The notes under the pieces are model-generated. The model saw nothing but the letters and a program-made list of their open reading frames with translations, made no database searches and was not told the origin of the DNA. DNA of 64,000 nt from Omphiscola glabra (Eukaryota; Mollusca; Gastropoda; Lymnaeidae), in assembly GCA_964017045.1 (NCBI GenBank), contig OZ024798.1:14464724-14528723 (forward strand). Reading direction: 5' to 3'. Shown here piece after piece: positions 37,273 through 48,647 of this stretch; position 1 is the first letter of the stretch; every line of letters begins with the position of its first letter. A program made the position numbers and the translations under genes.

Positions 37273-37627
37273 TGTTTTTAACATAAAAAAACTGAAACAC
37301 TGGACATTTTTTTGTCCTTAAAAACCGTGGAGATTTATAATATTTATCCGTATATGTTAAATTTTTTATAGTAAAATGCTTTTTCCCCTTACTTACGATT
37401 GCTGACAAGACACGCGTTGTCAAGAACAATAAAAGCGTTGACTTTAAAAATACAAAGGGCAGGGCTGAAGGGAAGAGATTTGATGGGATTTGAAGGTTTT
37501 TAACTACGGGTGCCTTATGTGTGATGCAGCAGGGGTCTCGGGTGCCTTACATCTGATGCGGTAGGGGTCTCGCCGTGTGCATGCGTACGCATGACAGTCA
37601 CTCCTGGCGGCTGGATGTAAATCTATA

Positions 37628-37756
37628 ATCCTCTGTCATCATAGTTGACGTGCTTTGGATCCGTCTAGGGAGGCTCTCTGTCATCATAGTTGACGTGCGT
37701 TGGATCCGTCTAGGGAGCCTCTCTGTCATCATAGTTGACGTGCTTTGGATCCGTCT
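37628..37756. repeat. Tandem repeat, 45-bp unit, 3 copies
   Basis: Three copies of CTCTGTCATCATAGTTGACG followed by TGCTTTGGATCCGTCTAGGG, ending in a G tract. Confidence 0.88.
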
Positions 37757-37881
37757 TGGGGGGGGGGGGCCGATTGTTTACACCACCCTTCATTTTATAT
37801 ATATATATTACTAGCAAATATACCCAGCTTTGCTCGGATTTGTAATCGGAAAAAGAAAAATCGCATAGTGTTGTACGGTAA

Positions 37882-37992
37882 CAAATGTCAAAAACACTAT
37901 AACTAAACAAGTTGTCAAAAACACTATAACTAAACAAGTTGTCAAAAACACCATAACTAAACAAGTTGTCAAAAACACTATAACTAAACAAG
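37882..37992. repeat. Minisatellite, 27-bp unit, 4 copies
   Basis: Unit CAAAAACACTATAACTAAAC then AAGTTGT. A multiple of three, hence open - strand frames of 93 and 119 codons with a VFDNLFSYS period. Confidence 0.9.
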
Positions 37993-38545
37993 CGTTTAGG
38001 CTGGGGTACCGCGCTTTATAAGACAACTTATAATAATATCTAGACAAACTTGTTTTTGGAATTAACAAGCTTTTACTGAATGTACAAAGTGCAAATAATT
38101 GAATTAAAAAGGTGAACTCTACGATGGAGTGAAATTGTTCCGTGCGTAACAAATGATGCCTTCGATACATCGCTATTCACCCACCCATTTAGGGCCGGAG
38201 TTGTATAACTGAATGCTGTTTTGCTGCTAAATCACAAACTTATGCCGAGCCCCTGCTCGTTAACCTTGGACGGCAACTCATCTAAGAGAAAAAGCAAACT
38301 CTGCAATCAATCCAGGAGATGGAGTCCCGTGCCGCAGGCGATATGACATTGACACAACGGAAATTCCGACAACTCCTACGACGTAGAATGCATTTAAGAG
38401 GGAAGTGAAACACACAAGACACGCTGCTGGTCGTGTACCGCATCCGGGTGTCTTTCCAGTCGTCTTGACTGAGTCTTGCCATTGGATCAATTAGACAAGG
38501 GTGAGAGAAGGAGGCAGACGAATTGAGCAACTCTCACTTTCAGCA
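37993..38545. mobile_element. Unclassified dispersed repeat, copy with relatives at 15,790 and 60,013
   Basis: The left part (37,996-38,045) shares GGTACCGCGCTTTATAAGAC with GTACCGCACTATATAAGAC near 60,040 and GTACCCCGCGCTATATAAG near 15,810. The right part (38,455-38,545) is the reverse complement of 60,190-60,265: GAGTTGCTCAATTC and TTGATCCAATGG with the intervening pattern. The unit's true ends and class are unknown. Confidence 0.45.
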
Positions 38546-41066
38546 AATTACAGCTCAAGGCGGGTCTTCCACCGGTACTACTACTCAAGCCGAACATCGC
38601 CTTGGTAAAAAAATTTTTTTATTGTTTTATTCACACAAACTCTTTGTGACTAATTAATCTAATTTCATCATGGCCTCAGTTCAATAACATGATGGCCGCA
38701 ATTCCAAAGACACTTAACATATTTGTTTCCTCAAGCCATTCACCCCACTGAAAGATTTTTTTTTTAAAAGTTTGTGCCTTCCACAAACCATTACCTAGGA
38801 GTCCCGAGTACGCACAGTAGAAAAACACAGCTCACTTAAAAATTGAACGACATCAACATGGATAATAAAAATTCCATTAAGCAACAACTCACATGAAAAA
38901 GCTTTCCTTAAACTTTATTCTGATAGGTAGTAAAAATAAATATTTTAATAATCCCATGGCTGCACCAATGACTTGATGCCGGTAGTAGACTCAGTAGACG
39001 TGTGAACGTCTTCAAAATTTCGAACAGTTTTATGTGATAAAATAGAGTGGGCAATAGTAGGCCTACATCTCCAAAATTACCATTTATGAAAACGGGTATA
39101 AAGGCATTTTTCCCCCTCTTCTATTATTTAACATAGATTATTTTATTTCACATTGTGACATAATATCCCGTAAGGTTGTTAATGGTTGTTTATTGTGATA
39201 TATATTTTTTTTAAGTAAGAGGATGGGGATAAAAATGTGGATCATTTTTATATATATTATATTTTGTTATGTTAAGTTCATCTCAACTGTGACACACCTC
39301 ATACACGATAATAACGCAAGGGTGTAAGAGCCCATAAATGACACTAACAACAAGTAGAAAAGCACACGGAAGGACGGGAAGTGTTTGGACTTACTACTCT
39401 GAGGATGAACTACTTTGATTAGAGCACATATTGTATAAGCTCCCTTGTATATTAACTCAATGGTTACCCCAGTTCCTTTGGGAATTTAAAAGGTGAGAAA
39501 TAAAAAATAAGCAGAAGAACTTGGAGGGAGTCTTCAGAAATCCAAAGTTAACGTTGACCTCAAATGTTACAATAGTTACGGCTCAAATTTGAGGATTCCG
39601 TAAATTTTGGGGATAATTTTATTTTAAAAATATCCCAATCAACGCCTTTTGAACTAGCACTTGCGGTATAGCCAGATGTGTTTAAAACACATAGAAATGG
39701 AGAGGTTAGTCTTATATACCCATAAACACTAAGAAATCTTTTTTTTTTTTTTTTTTTCTTCCTGAAAGCAAAACACTGAAATTATTTTAACACTGAAACC
39801 AAAGACATTTCATCTATCTGAGAGCAAGATTATCCTAAAGATTGTCTTAAAGATTGTCCTAAAGATTGTCCTAAAGCCACCAAAAATTGCAGACACTGAG
39901 TTATGTCTTTTTCTAATCTCCTATGATTAATTAAACACAATTCCCCAACTCAAAAACACAGTGTTGTGGGAAGGGGGTACTTGATAATGCTCACTAGATA
40001 AATCTATATACATGACATCTTTGGAGTTGGCACTTAGAACAATCTTGCACTCATTAGACGATCTCATGTGACTTTCTTAATTTACTCTCAAACATTTGTC
40101 CTTGGATGACAACTGATCTACGCGCACATAGTACAATTTTATTTCCTAGAACATCCTCCCTTTTAGTATTAAAAATATTTCAGAAGTTTAATTTTTTTTA
40201 AATATTAATATTTAAGGTGTAGTTATAAAATATAGATAATGTAATGTTTTGAACAATTTTTTTTTTACTTTCGTCAATTTTCTTCATTCTAAATACACAT
40301 AATCACATAATGCTAAATTTTTAACATTTTAAAAATGAAAGATTCTGTTTTATCCCTCCACAGAGTTTATGTACAATTTATTCAGCAAAATATTGACATG
40401 TATAGTATAGGCAGTTGTAAGAATAATATAGAAGTTAACATTTCTAATATGGAGTGTACATTTAAAAGAAATATTTATATTTATATATAACCTATAATTA
40501 CTTTAAACAAATAGAATTTCAGTTTTTGGTGGGTTTTTTTTTAAAGCAACAATGTAAACCAACCCCTACAGTCAATTGAATGTTGACGTTCAAGTTAATG
40601 TTAGCAAATAGACATGAGATTATTCTTATTGTAATTTATTTCGCATCATAATATGATCAAAATGTAACAAAATTAATTGGGCATACGTAAAAATAATCAT
40701 GTATTTCGTAAAAAGTAGACAAATAGTATAAGAGATTTCTTATCAAACTAAATATTTCAAAAAAAATGTTACTGTAAAAACATTTAAAGCATATTTTTAT
40801 AATGTGGCATTCAACACCATTTTCTCATAACAATGTGTATGTAACTGTAGTGCATTCGTGTAGAAATGTAGAGCATTTTTAAATATAAGTGTAATGTCTT
40901 TTTGTAGAAATGTTATGCACAATTTGGGTATAAATGTAATGGACAATTGTATCAATGTAATGCATTTACACATACACATACTTTCCGAACCATTTGCTTA
41001 AAACAGAAACACCATATTCATTTATCTTTATTTTTAAATAAGACAAAATAATGTTATACAAACGAC
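38546..41066. other. AT-rich region; no gene recognised
   Basis: Very AT-rich with T and A tracts and a four-copy AAAGATTGTCCT repeat at about 39,836-39,880. It lies downstream of the acidic exon on the - strand and may include 3' UTR sequence near 41,000-41,066. Nothing else supported. Confidence 0.4.
41027..41032 (-). terminator. Poly(A) signal for the acidic terminal exon
   Basis: AATAAA on the - strand, 35 bases past the TAG of the exon at 41,067-41,219. It supports that exon as the end of a - strand transcript. By contrast no AATAAA or ATTAAA lies within about 400 bases after the TAA at 48,028. Confidence 0.55.
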
Positions 41067-41219
41067 CTAATCTTCAGCGCCAGGTTCTACAGCAGGTGTT
41101 GGTGCAGTCTCCGCCGCTCCCTCTTCATCTTGCGCGTCTTCTTTATCCTCCTCTACAGGTTGTGGTCCATCTGCATCTTCATCATTTATAGCGGCGGGCT
41201 CTGGTCCAGATTCAGGATT
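41067..41219 (-). CDS. RSPH3: Acidic terminal exon, probable RSPH3 exon 7
   Basis: Preceded on the - strand by a T-rich tract and GTGTCCCAG, an excellent acceptor. The exon encodes 50 residues rich in Glu, Asp, Pro and Ala (starting NPESGPEPAAINDEDADG, ending VEPGAED) and a TAG. Entry is in phase 0. The GAG|GTGAGT at 48,049/48,048 near the end of RSPH3 exon 6 is a strong donor, also in phase 0, on the same strand and with no gene between. Joining them gives a 536-residue RSPH3, close to the roughly 560 residues of human RSPH3. RSP3 orthologues often end in acidic, low-complexity tails. The alternative is an unrelated gene whose other exons I did not find. Confidence 0.55.
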   Translation of the reverse strand, partial: NPESGPEPAAINDEDADGPQPVEEDKEDAQDEEGAAETAPTPAVEPGAED

Positions 41220-42130
41220 CTGGGACACCCAAAAAAAAAAATTTTTAAAAATAAAGTTGTTTATAGAAGTCGTAGACAATGCAGATGGTCAAGTTGACTT
41301 AAATAAATGGACAATATAAAATGTTTAGATTTGAATAAATTGATTTGAAATAGGCAGCAGCTTACAGGGCATAATAATAGTCATTATTGACGAAGGGAAA
41401 AAAAATTGTTTTTTGCAAAGCACTGAGTCATTGAAATTGAAATGATTCAACGTTCAAAGTAATTAAAATTCAAGTGTGCGTATGTCTGTGTGTTTGTGGG
41501 GGGGGGGGGGGGGTAAATTTGCCACATGCTTATATTTGTCACATGCTCTGTTTCTTGTTGTATTTTCATTTGTCCTGTTTGCTGAAGAAGGCTCTAAGCC
41601 GAAACATTCAATTGTTATTGTCCTGTCTAATTATTCAAGCTTCAAAAAACCTTGTTCTACTATTTCATCTAATATTTGACACATGCCTAATATTTGTAGC
41701 ATGCCTACTAACGGTCGCATGCCTAACATTTGTCACCTTCATAATATTTACTCAGGTATGGATATTTGCTACACCAACAGCCAGTCATATACTAGATCTC
41801 CCTAAGCAATCAACACATCATTTTTAAAACATCAAATTGTGAAAGTATTTTAGAGCACCGATTTTGTTTTTAATCACAAAAATGTCATATTAGTGACACG
41901 AGAGTCTCCCGGTACCTCTGGAACCCAATCTCTGAATATATGAAATCAATGCAGGGGATTGTCACGGTGGGATGGAAGCAAAGGTCTCGAAAAGCTCAGG
42001 TAATCAAAGGTTCTCAATTTATATAAACTGTATATTAAGTAACAAGTGACCAGAAGAATGAAAGGGTTGTTTTTTTTTTTCGTACATGAACAACAACGAA
42101 CTTCATTACTTCAACTGCCCTTTTGAAAGG
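41220..42130. other. No gene recognised; G tract
   Basis: Contains a G tract at about 41,499-41,513. AT-rich otherwise. Probably part of a long RSPH3 intron if the acidic exon is real. Confidence 0.35.
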
Positions 42131-42134
42131 TTCT

Positions 42135-42315
42135 AATCGTCAATACAAGTGTGTTAAATGTTCCCCAACATCAATACAAATGTGCGTTAAATGTTCCCCA
42201 AAATCAATACAAATGTGTGTTAAATGTTCCCCAACATCAATACAAATGTGTGTTAAATGTTCCCCAAAATCAATACAAATGTGTGTTAAATGTTCCCAAC
42301 ATCCCTACAAATATG
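42135..42315. repeat. Minisatellite, 33-bp unit, 5 copies
   Basis: Unit GTGTGTTAAATGTTCCCCAA then CATCAATACAAAT. It gives an 11-residue CVKCSPTSIQM period in a 139-codon + frame; the CxxC look is incidental. Confidence 0.9.
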
Positions 42316-42739
42316 TGTTAAGCTCAATCCACCAAACAATCAATACAAAACAAACCACCAAAAAAAAAAGAACACAAAATAATCAACTGAACGCAAATGA
42401 AAGTTTTGAAACCGTGGGAACATTGAAAATATTTCATTTTTACCCTTGTTATTGGGAATTCTCTCCGCTGTTCAGCTGGAAGACACAAACAAAAAAGTTA
42501 ACATTATGTTTAACCCTTTATATCTATATTTCCGATGGATAATACCGATGATCGTCGTCCGTTGTATAGAGTGGAAGGGTGATAATCCGGCTACATATAA
42601 TATTGAACTGTCCTCAAAGTTTAAGAAATAGTTTCAAGAGTCCTGACTACACAAAATGTTTTTTTTTTTTTTATTGCTATGACCGGTACTGTCCTGCATT
42701 TGGACGAGCGTGGTATCATTGTGGGACATCCAGTTGTGC

Positions 42740-42815
42740 TCCAAACAAAAAAACAAACAAACAAACAAAAAAACAAACAAACAAAAACAAACAAACAAAT
42801 AAAAAAAATATGAAA
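42740..42815. repeat. AAAC simple-sequence repeat
   Basis: Runs of ACAAACAAACAAAC with A-tract interruptions. Confidence 0.85.
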
Positions 42816-43077
42816 CAATATTTCTGAATGTGTTGATTTAAAAGTTTTTCCTAAGAGACTTCATACAAAAATTGAACATCTGAAATATCTCCATCAAGCC
42901 GAACCTTCGGATTAAGAAAATAAAAATGAGTAATTAAGGCGTAGGTACCTTCACACGCTGGATAAAACTTATAAAAGACGGATGGGGATTGGCGGGGGGG
43001 GGGGGGGGGGGGGCGCTACGGATGGGATTATTGTCCAAAAAAAGGGGGGCGGGAGGGGGTGGAACATTTGAGAACCG

Positions 43078-43291
43078 CTTTTCTATAAGATGCTACACGG
43101 TCTATAGTTCAATGCTAACTTTTCTATAAGATGCTACACGGTCTATAGTTCAATGCTAACTTTTCTATAAGATGCTACACGGTCTATAGTTCAATGCTAA
43201 CTTTTCTATAAGATGCTACACGGTCTATAGTTCAATGCTAACTTTTTTATAAGATGCTACACGGTCTATAGTTCAATGCTAATTTTTCTTT
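43078..43291. repeat. Minisatellite, 41-bp unit, 5 copies
   Basis: Unit CTTTTCTATAAGATGCTACA then CGGTCTATAGTTCAATGCTAA; copies almost identical. It follows a G tract and a G-rich stretch (42,990-43,065). Confidence 0.93.
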
Positions 43292-43717
43292 TAAGCACTT
43301 GCGCCACCTATCGGCCGCCACGTCTTCCGGACTAGTCGATCCGGTAATTAAATCCTCCAAACTCTATCCACGGCGACGTCTCGATTACATATCTTTAAAT
43401 CACCACCTTCTCCATCCCCACGGATGCCTCCTCAGGCACTCCTACACCCCCGGCAGTAATCCTTGTGGCTCGAACGCCCCTCTAAGCACCCCATCATCAA
43501 GCTCACCCAGGTCTTCAATTATTTTGTTAGACGCACGAGTGCATCTGTAGCGTTCACAGCAAAAAACCCTTTCATTTGCTTCTTCTTATCACGTGACGCA
43601 AATAAAAAGAGGGATGGGGGGGATGGGGTGGAATCTAACGATTCTTCATGCTCTTCTTGTCTCTCCTGAGAATCTGGATGGTGCGCAGTCAGATTTTGTT
43701 AATGAAAACAAACTCCG
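43292..43717. other. No gene recognised
   Basis: Moderately GC-rich, non-repetitive sequence between two satellite arrays. An 83-codon + frame at 43,299-43,550 lacks splice flanks and family similarity. Confidence 0.35.
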
Positions 43718-44608
43718 ATCTGTGACTACGATTTGAGACTACGGTCTGAGACTACGATCTGAGACTGCGGTCTGAGACTGCGGTCCGAGACTACGATCTG
43801 AGACTACGGTCTGAGACTACGATCTGAGACTACGGTCTGAGACTACGATCTGAGACTACAGTTCGAGACTGCGGTCTGAGACTACGGTCTGAGACTACGA
43901 TCTGAGACTACGGTCTGAGACTACGGTCCGAGACTACGATCTGAGACTACGATCTGAGACTGCGATCTGATACTGCGACCTGAGACCACGACCTGATACT
44001 ACGACCTGAGACTACAGTCTGAGACTACGGTCTGAGACTACAGTCTGAGACTACGGTCTGAGACTACGGTCTGAGACTACGGTCTGAGACTACGATCTGA
44101 GACTACGGTCTGAGACTACGGTCTGAGACTACGGTCTGAGACTACAGTCTGAGACTACGGTCTGAGACTACAGTCTGAGACTACGGTCTGAGACTACGAT
44201 CTGAGACTACGGTCTGAGACTACGGTCTGAGACTACGATCTGAGACTACAGTCTGAGACTACGGTCTGAGACTACGGTCTGAGACTACGGTCTGAGACTA
44301 CGGTCTGAGACTACGGTCTGAGACTACGGTCTGAGACTACGGTCTGAGACTACGATCTGAGACTACGGTCTGAGACTACGATCTGAGACTACGGTCTGAG
44401 ACTACGATCTGAGACTACGGTCTGAGACTACAGTCTGAGACTACGGTCTGAGACTACGGTCTGAGACTACGGTCTGAGACTACGGTCTGAGACTACGGTC
44501 TGAGACTACGGTCTGAGACTACGGTCTGAGACTACGGTCTGAGACTACGGTCTGAGACTACGGTCTGAGACTACGGTCTGAGACTACGATCTGAGACTAC
44601 GATAGAAC
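43718..44608. repeat. Minisatellite, 13-bp unit, about 68 copies
   Basis: Unit CTGAGACTACGGT. Most variation falls on two adjacent bases, giving three main forms (CGGTCT, CGATCT, CAGTCT) in irregular order. The 5' edge is more degenerate. This is the longest array in the window. Confidence 0.95.
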
Positions 44609-44691
44609 TACTTACTCCGTCACCTTGCCTCACCTGTCTGTTTTAAATGTATTTTTTTTAATTTATTGTATTAATTATTTTATTATTATTA

Positions 44692-44693
<2 letters not shown>

Positions 44694-44740
<47 letters not shown>
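44694..44740. repeat. ATT trinucleotide microsatellite
   Basis: About 15 uninterrupted TTA/ATT repeats. Confidence 0.92.
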
Positions 44741-45285
44741 GGCTTGGAGGATTAAAGTTGGCTGGCGGGGTGGTATTCTTTAAGCAACCATCACTTCGAA
44801 CGAATTTTGTTTCACACCCCCAACCCCCCACCCCCACAACCCTTCCACCCCACCCCAATATTTACGAAGATGTTGAGATTGGACGACGGTCCCGAACATC
44901 GAAACAGAACCAACGAACCACCCACGTGACTTCAAATCTACGACCCTGTTACGCCGCGTCACCCTACGTGCGTCGTCGCAGTGGGCAACAGAGGAAAACA
45001 GAGCGCCCCGAAACACATCCAGAAACAACAAACAACAACAACACACACGCTTTGCATTCCTGGTGAGGATTTTTGTTTCCAATTCTGGTGAAGTCCTTAA
45101 TCCAGAATCGCACTCTGTGGCGTAACTCGAATATTTGGCTATACGGGTAAGGGGATCTGTTTAGGGTACACCATTCAAAATTTCTGCTAGCTTTAGGTAC
45201 GACAGTGTGTGAACACATTCCCATCAAGAGACCCCCCCCCCCCCCAACTCTCTACTCCCTCCCTATTAACGGCATGTGCCTCATA
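44741..45285. other. No gene recognised
   Basis: Mixed sequence with a C-rich patch at 44,818-44,855 and a C tract near 45,231. Two overlapping open frames of about 100 codons on opposite strands (44,758-45,082) have no recognisable similarity. Confidence 0.3.
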
Positions 45286-45289
45286 AACA

Positions 45290-45555
45290 GAAGTAAATTG
45301 GGCCACGCTTGGCGAACTCATACTGTAGTCTGTAGTAGAGTAGTTGGGTAAATTGGAACAAGCTTGGCGAACTCATACTGTAGTCTGTAGTAGAGTAAAT
45401 TGGACCAAGCTTGGCGAACTCATATTGTAGTAGAGTAGTAGGGTAAATTGGACCAAGCTTGGCGAACTCATACTGTAGTCTGTAGTAGAGTAGTAGGGTA
45501 AATTGGACCAAGCTTGGCGAACTCATACTGTAGTCTGTAGTAGAGTAGTAGGGTT
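45290..45555. repeat. Minisatellite, about 55-bp unit, about 5 copies
   Basis: Unit AAATTGGACCAAGCTTGGCG then AACTCATACTGTAGTCTGTA then GTAGAGTAGTAGGGT; two copies have internal deletions. Confidence 0.9.
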
Positions 45556-45644
45556 CAAAGTGAAAGACAGATATATTATTGGACATTATCTCATTAGGTC
45601 CTCTTGCCACACAAGTTCAGCACCGTCCGCCGGTGAAGACATTT

Positions 45645-46203
45645 ACCAGTGCCCTTCGTCCGTTGCGGTCCGACATATTGCCAGTGCCGTTCGTCCGTTG
45701 CGGTCCGACATACTGCCAGCGCTCTTCGTCCGTTGCTGTCCGACATATTGCCTGCGCCCTTCGACCGTTGCTGTCCGACATATTGCCAGCGCCCTTCGTC
45801 CGTTGCTATCCGACATACTGCCAGTGCCCTTCGTCCATTGCTGTCAGACATATTGCCAGCGCTCTTCGTCCGTTGCTGTCAGACATATTGCCTGCGCCCT
45901 TCGTCCGTTGCTGTCCGACATATTGCCAGCGCCCTTCGTCCGTTGCTGTCAGACATACTGCCAGCGCCCTTCGTCCGTTGCTGTCAGACATATTGCCAGC
46001 GCCCTTCGTCCGTTGCTGTCAGACATATTGCCTGCGCCCTTCGTCCGTTGCTGTCAGACATATTGCCAGCGCCCTTCGTCCGTTGCTGTCAGACATACTG
46101 CCAGCGCCCTTCGTCCGTTGCTGTCCGACATACTGCCAGCGCCCTTCGTCCATTGCTGTCCGACATATTGCCAGCGCCCTTCGTCCGTTGCTGTCAGACA
46201 TAA
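45645..46203. repeat. Minisatellite, 35-bp unit, about 16 copies
   Basis: Unit TTGCCAGCGCCCTTCGTCCG then TTGCTGTCCGACATA. It is free of stop codons in all three + frames and largely so on -, so frames of 241, 222 and 184 codons overlap. Since 35 is not a multiple of three, each frame cycles through the same three peptides. Confidence 0.93.
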
Positions 46204-48027
46204 TCGGCCCCCTCGGGCTGATCTTTAAAAAACAAACAGCCATATAACAACAAAGCGACACGACAGACAGACACAGTACACAAGAGGATGTCTACAAAGG
46301 ATTCCTCCCTCCGGTATCCCATTTTTTTTCCTCGGCGGTGGCGGCCAAGATTTTGTTATTCATGATAACGAGCTCCACGGCCAATGAAAACAGGCCAATC
46401 AGGGACGATTACAGCTGCCTTTGTCGGGCCAACAGCCCCGCTATTACAGACGCGCAGCGAGGGGCACCCAAGGGTGAATGCGGTGCACACAAAATGGCGG
46501 GCGCTCGTCAAATCTGACATGGGTCGGCTTGTTGTTATTGCAGTAGTTTATACCCCCCACCCGTGTACTTAATAAATATACCTTCACAACGTAATCCCAA
46601 CCCCCCTAATCTCTAAACCAAGTCACTAATACACACAACAAACGCTTCTTTTTATTATTATTTTTTGTTTTTAATCTGTCCACAGCGTTTGGAAAACATA
46701 CCTTTCTTTTCTTTCTTTTTTTCCCCTCCCGTTTCCCCTTAATCTAAAGTCGTCCTCGCGCCTCGATCAAAGTGTTTGAATTTGTCGTAACAGAATGGGT
46801 TTTCTTGTGAACTTGAAAAAACCCTAACGCGCCCTTTTTCTCAAGCCACTAAGCGACTCAATAGCGGCTACCTTGTGCCCCCTTCCTTTCACAACGCCCC
46901 CCCCCACCACCAACTAACTCACGAAGGGGGACGCAAGCGTGACGGGAGGAGATGTGGGGGAGGAGAATAAAAAAAAAATATCGCCGGAGAGGAGGGGGTA
47001 CTAATTTAAACATGTGGTGGTTATTGTAGCTGATTTCGCACGCCGGTGGACAAAAAGCCGCTTTGAAACGACAAGGGTGATTAAACGATGATTACGTTGT
47101 TAAGGATGACGCAAACACGTGTCAGGCGCGACAACGAAAGAAAGTCACCCCCTGAATGGCACGGGGGAACCAACGGCGGCCATTCAAGCGCTCGTGGGCT
47201 GAGTGCGCACTAGCCAGTGCTTTTCCCACAAGAAATCTGCTCACCTGTTGTCAGGTCGAGGATTATGAATATTTAGAGCTGTTTAGCCATTTGTTTTTTT
47301 CCAGAGAGGGATTTAGTTCTTAAGTTCGAAACGAATTAAAAAAATTCGGAAATTTCAATCCTACTGTCGCTACAGTCGGAAACTATTTCAAAGTTGAAAA
47401 TTAACAAGAGAGAGAAAAAAAGGGGGGGGGGGGGGGGGGAGAGAGAAACAACGGCTTTTTATTCATCCACTCCAAGCTTTTGTTCTATTCGTTTGTCAGC
47501 GAGTTAAAGAGTTGAGTGTTTGCATATTTTAGGAAGTGTTTTGTTCCCTCCAACAGTAATTGGTTTTTATTGGGGTTGCCGTTGGCAAGGGGTGTAAGCT
47601 GGACTGGGGTGTTGTGCCATCGTTAACTGCCTCTAGTGAAGTAATCATATCTTACAGGAAGGATTATGGTCTTAATAAATTGGCCAGGTAACACTACAAT
47701 TTGTGGTTAACAGTTTCTTGAATTGAATTAAAATTTTGTTCTTAAAAGTTAAATAGCGTTGTTTTTTTTTTAAATGTCTACTGGGCTGGTGTATCTAACG
47801 TGATTGGCTTAGATTCTATTCAGCAGTAACTCCTTAATTTCAATTGCCAATTTTTGAAATTTTATAATAAAAAGACAAAATTCACAGTCATTCTAGCAAT
47901 TTCTCTAGTTAAAATAAGATCTCTGAATTTTATCTTGTCTAAAGACAGCTGTAATTATTGGAACTCATTTCTCACCATTAGCCTTATTCGGGTCTATTAA
48001 TATCATGACCAACTCGAGTTAGATAAA
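46204..48027. other. Non-coding region with GC-rich and CCAAT-bearing segments
   Basis: Segment 46,320-46,540 is CpG-rich with two close CCAAT words (GGCCAATGAAAAC and GGCCAATCAGG). Segment 47,000-47,260 is also non-repetitive, and holds a TTCCCACA (RBPJ-type) word at 47,223-47,230 and a CACCTG E-box at 47,242-47,247. A G tract sits at about 47,422-47,440. These look more like regulatory DNA than gene remnants, but only motifs and composition support that. It falls in the inferred last intron of RSPH3. Confidence 0.35.
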
Positions 48028-48647
48028 TTATGTACTTAATTCACTCACCTCTGGGGATGGTGTGACCTTATCTAATTCACTCATCTCTGGGGATGGTGTG
48101 ACGTTATCTAATTCACTCATCACTGGGAAGGGTGTGACCTTAATATCTAATTCACTCATCACTGGGGAGGGTGTGACCTTAATATCGAATTCACTCATCA
48201 CTGGGAAGGGTGTGACCTTAATATCTAATTCACTCACCACTGGGGTGGGAGAGATCTTAATATATAATTCATTCATCACTGGGAAGGGTGATACCTTAAT
48301 ATCTAATTCATTCATCACTGGGAAGGGTGTGACCTTAATATCTAATTCAATCATCACTGGGAAGGGTGTGACCTTAATATCTAATTCACTCATCACTGGG
48401 GTGGGAGAGATCTTTATATCTAATTCACTCACCACTGGTGAGGGTGTGACCTCAGGTTCAATTGAACGAGGTCGGACTTCTTCTTGAGGAGGCATCAACA
48501 GATCCATATCCAACTGTCTGTAGACATCCACTCTTCTTGACACCAGCTCACGGAGGAGGTAATCCAGCATACATCGGCCGAGCTCTGACCTGTCCAGCTC
48601 CGTTGTGACCTGTTCCATGAGCCAAGGTAGGAAACCTTGTTCAACAT
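48028..48647 (-). CDS. RSPH3: RSPH3 exon 6 with 13-residue C-terminal repeats
   Basis: The acceptor TTATTCTCAG completes a split Asp codon, and DVEQGFLPWLMEQV matches the family. From about 48,450 down to 48,045 the exon is a coding minisatellite: about ten units of 39 bp encode MSELDIKVTPFPV-like peptides with KISPTPV variants, and the last two units are shortened to 33 bp (SELDKVTPSPE). Three units read GTGAGT where the others read ATGAGT, so each creates a splice-donor match. If read to its end the exon stops at TAA 48,030-48,028. Confidence 0.9.

Noticed and set aside
42123..42542. 139-codon frame with repeated CVKC, zinc-knuckle-like
   Set aside because: It is the 33-bp minisatellite; no His ligands or known finger spacing.
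45503..46247. 241- and 222-codon + frames
   Set aside because: 35-bp repeat open in all frames; no start context or splice support.
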